Shown: positions 8,102 to 16,840 of the stretch, in pieces | Layout of the letters: each line of letters starts with the position of its first letter | How positions within the stretch are numbered: the stretch's first letter is position 1 | DNA from: Rhodopseudomonas palustris JSC-3b | GTDB taxonomy: Bacteria; Pseudomonadota; Alphaproteobacteria; Rhizobiales; Xanthobacteraceae | Assembly (NCBI GenBank): GCA_000504425.1 | Contig: KI632513.1 | Coordinates: 2,624,059-2,688,058 of the forward strand | Direction: 5' to 3' | DNA length: 64,000 nt | Made by a program: the position numbers and the translations under genes | The notes under the pieces: generated by a model | What the model saw: the letters and a program-made list of their open reading frames with translations, nothing else | Told to the model about the DNA's origin: nothing | Databases searched by the model: none

Positions 8102-9358
8102 TTACAGCAGATGGTCGCGGGCGTAGCGTGCCACGGTCTGGTCGGCGATCGCGTTCAGGGTCGGCGGGTCGAGCGCGAAATCCGAGGCCAGCCAGGCATC
8201 TTCCGCCAGCGCCACGATATGGCCGAGCGCCGGCCCCTGGGCGACGCCGCGCGCGATGAAATCGGCCGCCTTCAGCGGGAAAGTCGGCGGCTGCCAGCGC
8301 TGCGGCAAGCCGATCAGATGCTGCCATGTGGCAAGATCGGCGTCGCGGCCGGCGCGGGCAAAGGCTTGCATCATGCGGTCATGATAGCGCGGCGCGCCGA
8401 GCCGATAGAGCCGCCGCCGCGCGATGGTTTCGTCCATGCCGGCGAGCCGCCACCAGCGATGGCCCATGGAATCGAGCCGCTTGGTTTCGGCATTGGACAG
8501 CCGCAGCCGCTGCGACAGCCGCCGCGCGTCCTCGGTGACCGCCACCGCCAGCGCGCCGAGCCGGCGCACGGCATCGGGCGAAAGGCCCAGCAATTGTTCG
8601 GCGCGGATCATGGCCGCGAGCGGCCCGAGATAGGGCACCCCGCCGAGCACGCGCAGCAACAGCCCGCCATCGGCCATCGCGGTCGCGGCGCTCAGCACGC
8701 CGGGCGTGACCATCAGTTTCAGCATTTCCATGCGCACCCGCTCGGCCGACAGCGTGCCAAGGCCGTCGCGGCCGCGGATGCAGGCGAGATAAGCGTCGCG
8801 GGCCGGCTCACCGTGGCCATAGGCGGCGTGAATCCGGAAGAAACGCAGAATGCGCAGATAGTCCTCGGCGATGCGCCGGTCCGGATCGCCGATGAAGCGC
8901 ACCCGCCGCGCGGCGATGTCGGCGAGCCCGCCGACATGATCATGGACCACGCCGTCGGCAGTCACCGACAGCCCGTTGATCGTGAAATCGCGGCGCTCAG
9001 CATCGCGCTGCCAATCGCGGCCGAACGCCACCTTGGCCTTGCGCCCAAACGTTTCGACGTCTTCGCGCAGCGTGGTGATCTCGAACGGCGTGCCATCCAG
9101 CACCAGCGTCACCGTGCCATGCTCGATGCCGGTCGGCACGCTCTTGATGCGCGCGGCCTGCGCCCGGCGGACCACCTCCTCGGGCAAGGCGGTGGTGGCG
9201 ATATCAACATCGCCGATCGCAACCCCGAGCAGTGCATTGCGCACCGCGCCGCCGATCACCCGCGCTTCTTCGCCGTCCGTGTTGAGGAGGGCCAGCACCC
9301 GCGCGGCCGGTCCGGTCCGCAGCCAGGGCGCATCGCTCAGCATTGCAACCGTACTCAC
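8102..9358 (-). CDS. cca: CCA tRNA nucleotidyltransferase
   Basis: A 418-residue class II nucleotidyltransferase that adds or repairs the tRNA 3' CCA end. Visible motifs are VIGGAVRNALLG, the catalytic GDVDIATT aspartates, the RRDFTINGL motif and AEDYLRILRFFR. I set the start at GTG 9358 (reads VSTVAMLSDAP), which has AAGGGGG 6-7 nt upstream and lies 10 bp after the DUF6111 stop; ATG 9343 is an alternative. It is the last gene of the DUF1285 / Nudix / DUF6111 / cca operon. Confidence 0.93.
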   Translation of the reverse strand: MSTVAMLSDAPWLRTGPAARVLALLNTDGEEARVIGGAVRNALLGVAIGDVDIATTALPEEVVRRAQAARIKSVPTGIEHGTVTLVLDGTPFEITTLREDVETFGRKAKVAFGRDWQRDAERRDFTINGLSVTADGVVHDHVGGLADIAARRVRFIGDPDRRIAEDYLRILRFFRIHAAYGHGEPARDAYLACIRGRDGLGTLSAERVRMEMLKLMVTPGVLSAATAMADGGLLLRVLGGVPYLGPLAAMIRAEQLLGLSPDAVRRLGALAVAVTEDARRLSQRLRLSNAETKRLDSMGHRWWRLAGMDETIARRRLYRLGAPRYHDRMMQAFARAGRDADLATWQHLIGLPQRWQPPTFPLKAADFIARGVAQGPALGHIVALAEDAWLASDFALDPPTLNAIADQTVARYARDHLL

Positions 9359-9368
9359 CCCCGCCCCC

Positions 9369-9632
9369 TTATTGACTCTGGCCAGGGACCAGCCGGCCAT
9401 TCTCGATATGTGCAGGAACGTAAGTGGAGACCGGGGGCGCCCCGGAGAAATCCGCCAGCAGCACCAGGCTGAGGATGGTGAGCAGCAATGCGCCGAGCGC
9501 CAGCTTGGCGAGCACATGCCGCGGCCACGACGACTGATCGAACAGCTGGGAACGGCTGGCCACCAGGTAGAGCGCATAGACCGCAAAGGGAATCAGGAAG
9601 ATCCCGATCTCGGTCAGGATGGGACGGATCAT
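9369..9632 (-). CDS. DUF6111-like small membrane protein
   Basis: An 87-residue protein with two predicted membrane helices (about residues 5-22 and 43-62) and a short C-terminal tail beginning FSGAPPVSTYVPAHIENG. It matches the small DUF6111 family I recall between Nudix hydrolase and cca genes in Bradyrhizobium relatives. The start at ATG 9632 overlaps the Nudix stop codon (ATGA). No function is known. Confidence 0.8.
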   Translation of the reverse strand: MIRPILTEIGIFLIPFAVYALYLVASRSQLFDQSSWPRHVLAKLALGALLLTILSLVLLADFSGAPPVSTYVPAHIENGRLVPGQSQ

Positions 9633-10306
9633 GGCAGATAGATTCGCTCGTACAGGACACGCAGGATACCAGCGGTGGCGCCCCAAATATAGCGCTCCGC
9701 GAACGGCATCGCGTAGTAGGACCGCATCGCGCCGCGGAATTCCTTGCTGTGCAACTGGTGATTGGCGGGATTCATCAGGAAAGACAGGGGGACCTCGAAC
9801 GCATCATCGACTTCCGAGCTATTGAGCGCCAGTTCAAAGCCGGGCGCAACCCGCGCCAGCGTCGGCAGAATGCGAAAACCGAAACTGGTGGCGTAAAGGT
9901 CGAGATAGCCGACCGGCTCGATGAAGGCGCGGTCGAGCCCGATTTCCTCTTCGGCTTCGCGCAGCGCGGCATCGAGTGGCGAGGCATCGCTCGCATCGAT
10001 CTTGCCGCCGGGAAAGGCGATCTGCCCGGCATGGCTGTTGAGATGCGGGGCGCGCAGCGTCAGCAGCACGGTCGGCTCGGCGCGCGCCACCACCGGCACC
10101 AGCACCGCCGCCGGCCGCAGCGGAAATTCTGCGGCGATCATCGCCCACATCTCATCGGTGTCGGCATCGCCGCTGGTCGGCAGCAGCGTCGGATCGGTGA
10201 GCGCCGGCGGCACATCGAAGCGCAGCCGCTGCTGGGCGCGCTCGAAAAACTCCGAGGTGTCGATGCGCAATTCAGCGGCACTGGTCGGCAACACCGGGCG
10301 GTTCAC
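9629..10306 (-). CDS. Nudix CoA pyrophosphatase (NudL-type)
   Basis: A 225-residue protein with the NudL/CoAse layout. The Nudix box GGKIDASDASPLDAALREAEEEIG matches GX5EX7REUXEEXGU apart from the family variation at the first E, and the upstream HAGQIAFPGGK segment is the typical CoA-pyrophosphatase signature. It likely hydrolyses CoA derivatives to phosphopantetheine and 3',5'-ADP. It overlaps DUF1285 upstream and DUF6111 downstream by 4 bp each. Confidence 0.9.
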   Translation of the reverse strand: MNRPVLPTSAAELRIDTSEFFERAQQRLRFDVPPALTDPTLLPTSGDADTDEMWAMIAAEFPLRPAAVLVPVVARAEPTVLLTLRAPHLNSHAGQIAFPGGKIDASDASPLDAALREAEEEIGLDRAFIEPVGYLDLYATSFGFRILPTLARVAPGFELALNSSEVDDAFEVPLSFLMNPANHQLHSKEFRGAMRSYYAMPFAERYIWGATAGILRVLYERIYLP

Positions 10307-10905
10307 ATCGCGGCCCTCACCTCTTCCGCATCGGCCATCGCGAAGAATGCTCCGCCCGAGGCCACCCCGAACAGCGCCCGACCATCGACCATTCGCTCCT
10401 CGCCGCTGTCAACCAGATCGTAGTACAGCGGCCGCGTCAGCTTGGCCCACAGATCGGCGCGCACATGAACATAGGGCATCAGCCCGCCATCATCGGCTTT
10501 GGCAAAGCGCAAGCCGTGCTCGGCATCGCAAGTCACCCAATCGCCGACATTGGTGCGAAAGCGCAGCAGCGGTCCGACATCGCTGCGTTCCTTGATCATC
10601 TCGACCGCCAGAAACGGCGCGTCATCGACACGGATGCCGACCTTCTCGACCGGCGTCACCAGATAGTATTTGTCGTGCTCGCGCTTCAGCACGGTGGAGA
10701 ACAGCCGCACCAAAGCCGGCCGGCCGATCGGCGTGCCGAGATAGAACCAGGTGCCATCGCCGGCGATCCGGATGTCGAGATCGCCGCAGAACGGCGGGTT
10801 CCAGAGATGCACCGGCGGCAGGCCGCGGCCGGCGTCGCTCGCTTTGCTCGCCGCGGCCGTGAGGCCGTCGAGACTTGGAGTTGCGCCTTGCCCTTGCTTC
10901 GCCAT
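10303..10905 (-). CDS. DUF1285 domain-containing protein
   Basis: A 200-residue soluble protein with the DUF1285 signature PPVHLWNPPFCGDLDIRI followed by DGTWFYLGTPIGRPALVRLFS. AGGAAACA precedes ATG 10905. It is the first gene of the four-gene minus-strand operon ending in cca. The function of the family is not established. It diverges from the moxR operon across about 210 bp. Confidence 0.88.
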   Translation of the reverse strand: MAKQGQGATPSLDGLTAAASKASDAGRGLPPVHLWNPPFCGDLDIRIAGDGTWFYLGTPIGRPALVRLFSTVLKREHDKYYLVTPVEKVGIRVDDAPFLAVEMIKERSDVGPLLRFRTNVGDWVTCDAEHGLRFAKADDGGLMPYVHVRADLWAKLTRPLYYDLVDSGEERMVDGRALFGVASGGAFFAMADAEEVRAAM

Positions 10906-11118
10906 TGTTTCCTGACCTGACTTTCAAGATTGCCATGTTTGCTGCAAATTCCGAAGACGCAAAGGTTGTTTCACTCGCCGGATCGTGATGCGGTCGGTTG
11001 TGATCCGCCCGCATAATGCCTCCTCGGAACGCGAACGAATAACACGGCTTTCCTTCGTGATGGAACGAAGGCCGGTCAGTTGCCCGACGCGCTCCGCGTC
11101 GCACGGAAGGAAGAATCG

Positions 11119-12123
11119 ATGTCCGGCACAGACGCTGTCGAGAAGCTGGAAGACGTGATCATTCGCTCGGCCGAGCAGGCGTCGGCGCAAATCCGCGCGG
11201 CGCGCGATGCGATCGCCACCGTGATTTTCGGCCAGGACCGCGTCGTCGAAAACACTCTGGTAACCATCTTGTCCGGCGGCCATGCGCTGCTGATCGGCGT
11301 GCCGGGCCTTGCCAAGACCAAACTGGTCGAGACGCTCGGCACCACGCTCGGGCTCGACGCCAAGCGTATCCAGTTCACGCCGGATCTGATGCCGTCCGAC
11401 ATTCTCGGCGCCGAGGTGCTCGAGGAAAGCGCCGCGGGCAAGCGCTCGTTCCGCTTCATCGCCGGTCCAGTATTCGCGCAGCTATTGATGGCCGACGAGA
11501 TCAACCGCGCCAGCCCGCGCACCCAATCGGCGCTGCTGCAAGCGATGCAGGAGCAGCACATCACCGTGGCCGGCGCGCGCCATGATCTGCCAAAACCGTT
11601 CCACGTGCTGGCCACCCAGAACCCGCTGGAACAGGAAGGCACCTACCCGCTGCCGGAAGCGCAGCTCGACCGCTTTCTGATGGAGATCGACGTCGACTAT
11701 CCAGACCGCGACGCCGAACGCCGCATTCTGTTCGAGACCACCGGCGCCGACGAAACGCTCGCCAAGGCGGCGATGACCGCCGAAGCGCTGATCGGCGCGC
11801 AGCGGCTGGTGCGGCGGCTGCCGGTCGGCGATTCCGTGGTGGAAGCGATTTTGACGCTGGTGCGCTCGGCCCGGCCGGGGCCCGATGCCGGCGCGACCGG
11901 CAAGCTGATCGCCTGGGGTCCCGGCCCGCGCGCCAGCCAGTCGCTGATGCTGGCGGTGCGCGCCCGCGCTCTGATCGACGGCCGGCTGATACCGTCGATC
12001 GACGACGTGCTCGACCTCGCCGAACCGATCCTGAAACACCGCATGGCGCTCACCTTCGCCGCCCGTGCGGAAGGCCATACCGTGCCCGCGGTGATCGGCC
12101 AGCTCAAATCGCGGATCGGTTGA
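11119..12123 (+). CDS. MoxR-family AAA ATPase
   Basis: A 334-residue AAA+ ATPase. The P-loop is GVPGLAKTKL, and the Walker B/ring segment is LLMADEINRASPRTQSALLQAMQE. The C-terminal lid follows [12 protein letters not shown] MoxR organisation with a final RAEGHTVPAVIGQL. MoxR proteins act as chaperones with VWA/DUF58 partners, here encoded directly downstream. I start at ATG 11119 (GGAAG upstream) rather than the open-frame TTG 11080. The stop overlaps the next start (TGATG). Confidence 0.93.
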   Translation: MSGTDAVEKLEDVIIRSAEQASAQIRAARDAIATVIFGQDRVVENTLVTILSGGHALLIGVPGLAKTKLVETLGTTLGLDAKRIQFTPDLMPSDILGAEVLEESAAGKRSFRFIAGPVFAQLLMADEINRASPRTQSALLQAMQEQHITVAGARHDLPKPFHVLATQNPLEQEGTYPLPEAQLDRFLMEIDVDYPDRDAERRILFETTGADETLAKAAMTAEALIGAQRLVRRLPVGDSVVEAILTLVRSARPGPDAGATGKLIAWGPGPRASQSLMLAVRARALIDGRLIPSIDDVLDLAEPILKHRMALTFAARAEGHTVPAVIGQLKSRIG

Positions 12124-13058
12124 TGGCGCCAGCGACGCAGCCGCTCACCGAAACCACTGCGATCTGGCGCGCTGACGGCGAAAGCCGCAGCCTGGCCGCA
12201 TCGCTGCCGCGGCTGATGCTGGAAGCGCGGCGCATCGCCGCCAATGTCATTCATGGCGTGCACGGCCGGCGCCGCGCCGGGGCCGGCGAGAGTTTTTGGC
12301 AATATCGCCGCTTCGTGTCGGGCGAGCCGTCGCAGAATGTCGATTGGCGCCGCTCGGCGCGCGACGACCATCTCTATGTGCGCGAGCAGGAATGGGAGGC
12401 GGCCCATACCGTGTGGCTGTGGCCGGACCGTTCGGCCTCGATGGCGTTCGCCTCCAACAGCGTGCGCGACAGCAAGCTGGAACGATCGCTGATCGTCACT
12501 TTCGCGCTCGCCGAACTGTTGGTGGCGGGCGGCGAGCGGGTCGGCGTGCCCGGCCTGATGAACCCGACCTCGAACGGCAACGTGATCGACAAGATCGCGC
12601 AGGCGATGCTGCATGACAGCGCGCCGCGCCCGAGCCTGCCATCGTCATTCGTGCCGACCGCGCTCGCCGAAATCGTGGTGTTGTCGGATTTCTGGTCGCC
12701 GATCGCTGAAATCCGCGGGCTGATCGCCGGGCTGTCGGCCTCCGGCGCGCACGGTACGCTGGTGCAGGTGGTCGATCCTGCCGAAGAGACTTTCCCCTAT
12801 GCCGGCCGGGTCGAGTTCGTCGAGCCGGAGAGCGGCGAAGTGATCACCGCCGGGCGCGCCGAAAGCTGGGCGCAGGATTATGTGGCGCGCGTGGCCGCCC
12901 ATCGCGACGCGATCCGCGCCGAAACCGGCAAGCTCGGCTGGCTGTTCACCACCCACACCACCAGCCGCTCGGCGGCGGAATTGCTGCTCTATCTGCATGC
13001 CGGGCTGATGGCGAGCAAAGCCGGCAGCCCCGGCGTCAAAGTGGGGCGCAGCGCATGA
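12123..13058 (+). CDS. DUF58 domain-containing protein (MoxR partner)
   Basis: A 311-residue protein with the DUF58 core motif FVSGEPSQNVDWRRSARDDHLYVREQEWE, followed by a degenerate von Willebrand A-like fold (VWLWPDRSASMAF, IVVLSDFWSP). Such proteins are thought to work with MoxR ATPases and Bat-type membrane proteins in maturation or cell-envelope functions. It is coupled to moxR (TGATG) and to the DUF4159 gene (ATGA). Confidence 0.92.
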   Translation: MAPATQPLTETTAIWRADGESRSLAASLPRLMLEARRIAANVIHGVHGRRRAGAGESFWQYRRFVSGEPSQNVDWRRSARDDHLYVREQEWEAAHTVWLWPDRSASMAFASNSVRDSKLERSLIVTFALAELLVAGGERVGVPGLMNPTSNGNVIDKIAQAMLHDSAPRPSLPSSFVPTALAEIVVLSDFWSPIAEIRGLIAGLSASGAHGTLVQVVDPAEETFPYAGRVEFVEPESGEVITAGRAESWAQDYVARVAAHRDAIRAETGKLGWLFTTHTTSRSAAELLLYLHAGLMASKAGSPGVKVGRSA

Positions 13059-15910
13059 TCGGTCTGCCGCTATCCTTTGCCCAGCCGCTGCTGCTCCTTG
13101 GCCTCCTGAGCCTGCCGGTTTTGTGGTGGCTGTTGCGGGTGATGCCGCCGCGGCCGCGGCGGGTCGATTTCCCGCCGACCCGGCTGCTGCTTGAGATCGC
13201 GCCCAAAGAAGAAACCCCGGCGCGCACGCCCTGGTGGCTGACCGCGCTGCGCCTTGCCGCCGCGGCGCTGGTGATCCTGGCCGCCGCCGGCCCGGTGTGG
13301 AATCCGCAAAGTGTCGGCAGTTCCGGCAATGCGCCGCTGGTGCTGCTGATCGATGATGGTTGGAGCGCCGCGCCGAGCTGGGAGCTGCGCCTGAGCGCCG
13401 CCGATCAGTTGATCGCCGAAGCCGATAGCGCGCGCCGCGCGGTGGCGCTGCTGCCGCTATCCGCCGCAACCCGCGAACTTTCGCTGCAACCCGGCAGCAC
13501 CGCGCGAGTCGCGCTGCGCCAGTTGTCGCCCAAACCCTATGCGGTCGAACGTGCCGACGCGCTGCCGGCGTTGCAGCGGCTGCTGCAATCGATCGGCGAT
13601 GCCGAGCTGGTCTGGCTCACCGACGGCGCCGATAGCGGCGGCGGCGCCGACTTCGTCAACGGCCTGGCCCGGGTGGTGCAGCAGCGGCCGCTGACCATCA
13701 TGGAAGGCGCGCCACCCGCCCATGCGCTTGCTGCCGCCGACAACAACGCCGCCAAGATGACGGTCAAAGTGCTGCGCGCCGGTGGCGGCGCCGAAGCGGG
13801 CAGCGTGCGCGCGCTCGATCAGAAGGGCGCGCCGATCGGCGAAGCGCGCTTTGCCTTCACCGCGCAGGAACGCGAAACCGAAACCGCGTTCGAGTTGCCG
13901 GTCGAGCTGCGCAACGACATCACCCGGCTGGAAATCGTCAGCGAGCGCTCGGCCGGCGCGGTGCATCTGCTCGACAAGCGCTGGCGGCGGCGCGCGATCG
14001 GCGTGGTGTCGGGCTCGTCCGCTGACATTGCCCAGCCGCTGCTGGCGCAGACCTTTTATCTGACCCGGGCGCTCGGGCCGTTTGCCGACGTCCGGGTTGG
14101 CGAACGCGGCGCGGTGCAGCAGGCGATCGGCCAGTTCCTCGACCAGAAACTGCCGATGCTGGTGCTGGCTGATGTCGGCACGCTGTCGCCGGAGCTGCGC
14201 GACCGGCTCAAGACCTGGCTGGAGAGCGGCGGCGTGCTGGTGCGGTTCGCCGGGCCGCATCTGGCCAAATCCGACGACGATCTGGTGCCGGTGCGGCTGC
14301 GCCGCGGCGGCCGCAGCCTCGGCGGCAGCCTGACTTGGGAGAAGCCGCAAAGCCTCGCCGCCTTCGCCGCCGATGGCCCGTTCGCAGGCCTTGCCGTGCC
14401 GAAAGACGTCACCGTCAGCCGCCAGGTGCTGGCCGAGCCGGACGCCAGCCTGCCCGCCAAAAGCTGGGCCTCGCTCGCCGACGGCACGCCGCTGGTCACC
14501 GGCGAGCATCGCGGCAAGGGGCTGCTGGTGCTGTTCCATGTCAGCGCCGACATGCGCTGGTCCGACCTGCCGATGTCGGGCAGCTTTGTCGAAATGCTGC
14601 GCCGGATCGTCGATCTGTCCGGCTACACCGCCGCGCCCGGCGGAAGCGGCAATGGCGAAACTACTGCCGAAACCGTGGCGCCGCTGCGCACGCTCGACGG
14701 GTTTGGCGCGCTCGGCCCGCCGCCCGCCACCGCCAAGCCGATGGCCGCCGATTTCCGCGGCCGCGCCAATGCCGACCACCCGCCCGGCTTCTACGGCGTC
14801 GCCGATGGTCCGGTGGCGCTCAATGCGCTGACCGCGACCGATCAACTGACCGCGCTCGACACCTCGCCCTTGTCCGCGCGCCGCACCAGCTATGGCACCG
14901 GCGAGCCGAATGATCTGCGCGGCATGCTGCTGAGCGCGGCGCTCGGGCTGTTCGTACTCGACGCCATCATCATCGCGCTGCTCGGCGGCGGGCTTGCGAT
15001 GCTGCTGCGCCGCCGCTCGGCGACCGCGGCCGTCTTGATCGCGGCACTGGCGGCGACGCTGGCGCTGTCATCATCGGCAGCGCTGGCGCAAGGCAAAGCG
15101 CGTAGTGCGCCGCCCAAAAACCCCGTGGCCAAAACCACGGCCACGGATGATGCCGCCATCAAGGCGGTGTCGCAGACCCGGCTCGCTTACGTGATCACCG
15201 GCAATGCCGATGTCGATGCCATCGTCAAAGCCGGGCTGACCGGGCTGACGCTGTTTCTGGCGCAGCGCACCGCGCTTGAAGCTGGCGATCCGGTCGGCAT
15301 CGATCCGGCCAAGGACGAGCTGGCATTCTATCCGCTGATCTACTGGCCGGTGGTGGCCGGCGCGCCCAAACCGCCACAGGAAGCGATCAACCGGATCGAC
15401 GCCTATATGAAGCAGGGCGGCACCGTGCTGTTCGACACCCGCGACGCGATCGAGGCACCGCCCGGCGCCAATGGCGAAGCGCAGACCCCGGGCATGGCGA
15501 CGCTGCGCACGCTGCTCTCCTCGCTCGACGTGCCGGAATTGGAGCCGGTGCCGCGCGAGCATGTGCTGACCAAAACCTTCTATCTGCTGCGCGACTTCCC
15601 CGGCCGGTTCGAAAGCGGCCAGACCTGGGTCGAAACGCTGCCGCGCGGCGATGACGATGATGACGGCGCGGCCCGGCCGGCGCGCGGCGGCGACGGCGTG
15701 TCGCCGATCATCATCACCTCCAACGACCTCGCCGGCGCCTGGGCGCTGCGCGACGACGGCCTGCCGATGCTGCCGATGACGCCCGGCGAGCCGCGCCAGC
15801 GCGAATTCGCATTCCGCGCCGGGGTCAACATCGTGATGTACACCCTGACCGGCAACTACAAGGCCGACCAGGTGCACGCACCGGCGCTGATCGAACGGCT
15901 GGGGCAGTAA
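13055..15910 (+). CDS. BatA-type membrane protein with C-terminal DUF4159
   Basis: A 951-residue membrane protein. Residues 1-85 form a BatA/BatB-like N-terminus with two helices around an RPRRVDFPP basic loop. A large middle region has vWA- and amidotransferase-like segments (LVLLIDDGWSAA, LVRFAGPHLAKSDDDLVPV). Two more hydrophobic segments lie near 625-680, followed by the C-terminal DUF4159 (LAYVITGNADVDAIVKAGLTGL onward). It belongs to the MoxR / DUF58 system. The 3' end is directly followed by an inserted toxin-antitoxin pair, which separates it from its usual partner at 16841. Confidence 0.88.
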   Translation: MIGLPLSFAQPLLLLGLLSLPVLWWLLRVMPPRPRRVDFPPTRLLLEIAPKEETPARTPWWLTALRLAAAALVILAAAGPVWNPQSVGSSGNAPLVLLIDDGWSAAPSWELRLSAADQLIAEADSARRAVALLPLSAATRELSLQPGSTARVALRQLSPKPYAVERADALPALQRLLQSIGDAELVWLTDGADSGGGADFVNGLARVVQQRPLTIMEGAPPAHALAAADNNAAKMTVKVLRAGGGAEAGSVRALDQKGAPIGEARFAFTAQERETETAFELPVELRNDITRLEIVSERSAGAVHLLDKRWRRRAIGVVSGSSADIAQPLLAQTFYLTRALGPFADVRVGERGAVQQAIGQFLDQKLPMLVLADVGTLSPELRDRLKTWLESGGVLVRFAGPHLAKSDDDLVPVRLRRGGRSLGGSLTWEKPQSLAAFAADGPFAGLAVPKDVTVSRQVLAEPDASLPAKSWASLADGTPLVTGEHRGKGLLVLFHVSADMRWSDLPMSGSFVEMLRRIVDLSGYTAAPGGSGNGETTAETVAPLRTLDGFGALGPPPATAKPMAADFRGRANADHPPGFYGVADGPVALNALTATDQLTALDTSPLSARRTSYGTGEPNDLRGMLLSAALGLFVLDAIIIALLGGGLAMLLRRRSATAAVLIAALAATLALSSSAALAQGKARSAPPKNPVAKTTATDDAAIKAVSQTRLAYVITGNADVDAIVKAGLTGLTLFLAQRTALEAGDPVGIDPAKDELAFYPLIYWPVVAGAPKPPQEAINRIDAYMKQGGTVLFDTRDAIEAPPGANGEAQTPGMATLRTLLSSLDVPELEPVPREHVLTKTFYLLRDFPGRFESGQTWVETLPRGDDDDDGAARPARGGDGVSPIIITSNDLAGAWALRDDGLPMLPMTPGEPRQREFAFRAGVNIVMYTLTGNYKADQVHAPALIERLGQ

Positions 15911-15912
15911 AC

Positions 15913-15952
15913 TTACTATTGATCATAGTAACTCAATATGACATGTTACTAT
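15913..15952. promoter_or_regulatory. operator-like repeats of the toxin-antitoxin pair
   Basis: TTACTAT (15913-15919) and ATAGTAA (15925-15931) form a perfect inverted repeat with 5 bp between. A third TTACTAT occurs at 15946-15952, 33 bp after the first, about three helical turns. The AT-rich site lies just before the antitoxin start, fitting autoregulation by the toxin-antitoxin complex. Confidence 0.6.
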
Positions 15953-15977
15953 CCTATCTCTGATGGTAGGAGGTTCC

Positions 15978-16346
15978 ATGAGCAAATACGAGCCATTGCC
16001 GCGCTTCCTCGCGTCGGTTGGAGGTGTCGCCCACCGCCTGTCTTTCGTTGAAATCGAGGAAATTCTTGGATTTCCCCTACCGAAAAGCGCCTACCAACAT
16101 GAGGCTTGGTGGAGCAACAATGCCACCGGTCACTCGCATGCTCGAGCGTGGCTGAGTTCCGGCTGGCGCACGGAGGCTGTCGACCTCACTTCGAAAAAGG
16201 TGACGTTCCAGCGCCAAAACGGCGTCGCTCCGCACGATCCTTGGGGCTGTATGGCCGGCACTATCACAATCATGCCGGGCCTCGACCTCACCGCGCCGAC
16301 GGGAGAGGTTTGGAATGCGGAACAAGGGGGACTGATCGGTGAGTGA
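15978..16346 (+). CDS. putative antitoxin: DUF7662-like domain plus VapB-like tail
   Basis: A 122-residue protein. Residues 1-80 resemble the DUF7662 family (YEPLPRFLASVGG, LSFVEIEEILGFPLP, HEAWWSNN, ARAWLSSGWRTEAVDLTSKKVTF). The C-terminal 40 residues (WGCMAGTITIMPGLDLTAPTGEVWNAE) look like the toxin-binding tail of Phd/VapB antitoxins. AGGAGG precedes ATG 15978; ATG 15963 lies before that site and is unlikely. It overlaps the PIN toxin by 8 bp. The usual DNA-binding antitoxin fold (Phd, AbrB, RHH) is absent. The antitoxin role is inferred from position and the tail. Confidence 0.7.
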   Translation: MSKYEPLPRFLASVGGVAHRLSFVEIEEILGFPLPKSAYQHEAWWSNNATGHSHARAWLSSGWRTEAVDLTSKKVTFQRQNGVAPHDPWGCMAGTITIMPGLDLTAPTGEVWNAEQGGLIGE

Positions 16347-16737
16347 CCTCCTGCTAGACACCTGCGCCGTCTTGTGGATCGCACAAGGCGCCGAAATGAC
16401 TGCAGCTTCTCGGGCTGCTCTTACCGAGCGCATTCTGAATGTATCGCCGATCAGTGCGTGGGAGATAGCTAACCTCGTCAGAAAGGGGCGGCTTGCGGCG
16501 TCCCTTCCAATAGCCAACTGGTTCCATCAAGCGACAAGCAAAATGGCCGCACGGCTGCCACCTTTGAGCATTGAGATCTTAACCGCGTCGTGCAGTCTGC
16601 CAGGATCACCTCCTGACGATCCTGCCGACAGGATTATCATTGCAACGGCACGAGACCGGGACTTGACGGTAGTCACCCGCGACCGTCGTATTCTTGATTA
16701 CTCTCGTGCAGGACATGTTCGCAGTTTAGCTTGTTGA
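16339..16737 (+). CDS. VapC-type PIN-domain ribonuclease toxin
   Basis: A 132-residue PIN protein starting at GTG 16339 inside the antitoxin reading frame. The acidic catalytic residues are visible: D in LLLDTCAVLW, E in SPISAWEIANL, and D in PPDDPADRIIIATARD, with a further D in VVTRDRRIL. PIN toxins cleave tRNA or other RNA when freed from the antitoxin. The size, the coupled antitoxin and the upstream palindromes are all typical of a type II module. It sits inside a conserved operon, so it is probably acquired. Confidence 0.9.
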   Translation: MSDLLLDTCAVLWIAQGAEMTAASRAALTERILNVSPISAWEIANLVRKGRLAASLPIANWFHQATSKMAARLPPLSIEILTASCSLPGSPPDDPADRIIIATARDRDLTVVTRDRRILDYSRAGHVRSLAC

Positions 16738-16840
16738 CATGCTTGGCCGCATCCCGCACGCCGCTCGGGCGCGCAGCGGGACGCTCCTGAGCCGGCAATT
16801 CCATCCGTGTTGAAGCCGTTCAGGCCCGGAGGATAGTTCG

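Noticed and set aside
13457..14845. 462-codon minus-strand ORF inside the DUF4159 gene
   Set aside because: Low-complexity Arg/Gly/His translation without a domain, opposite to a well-supported gene.
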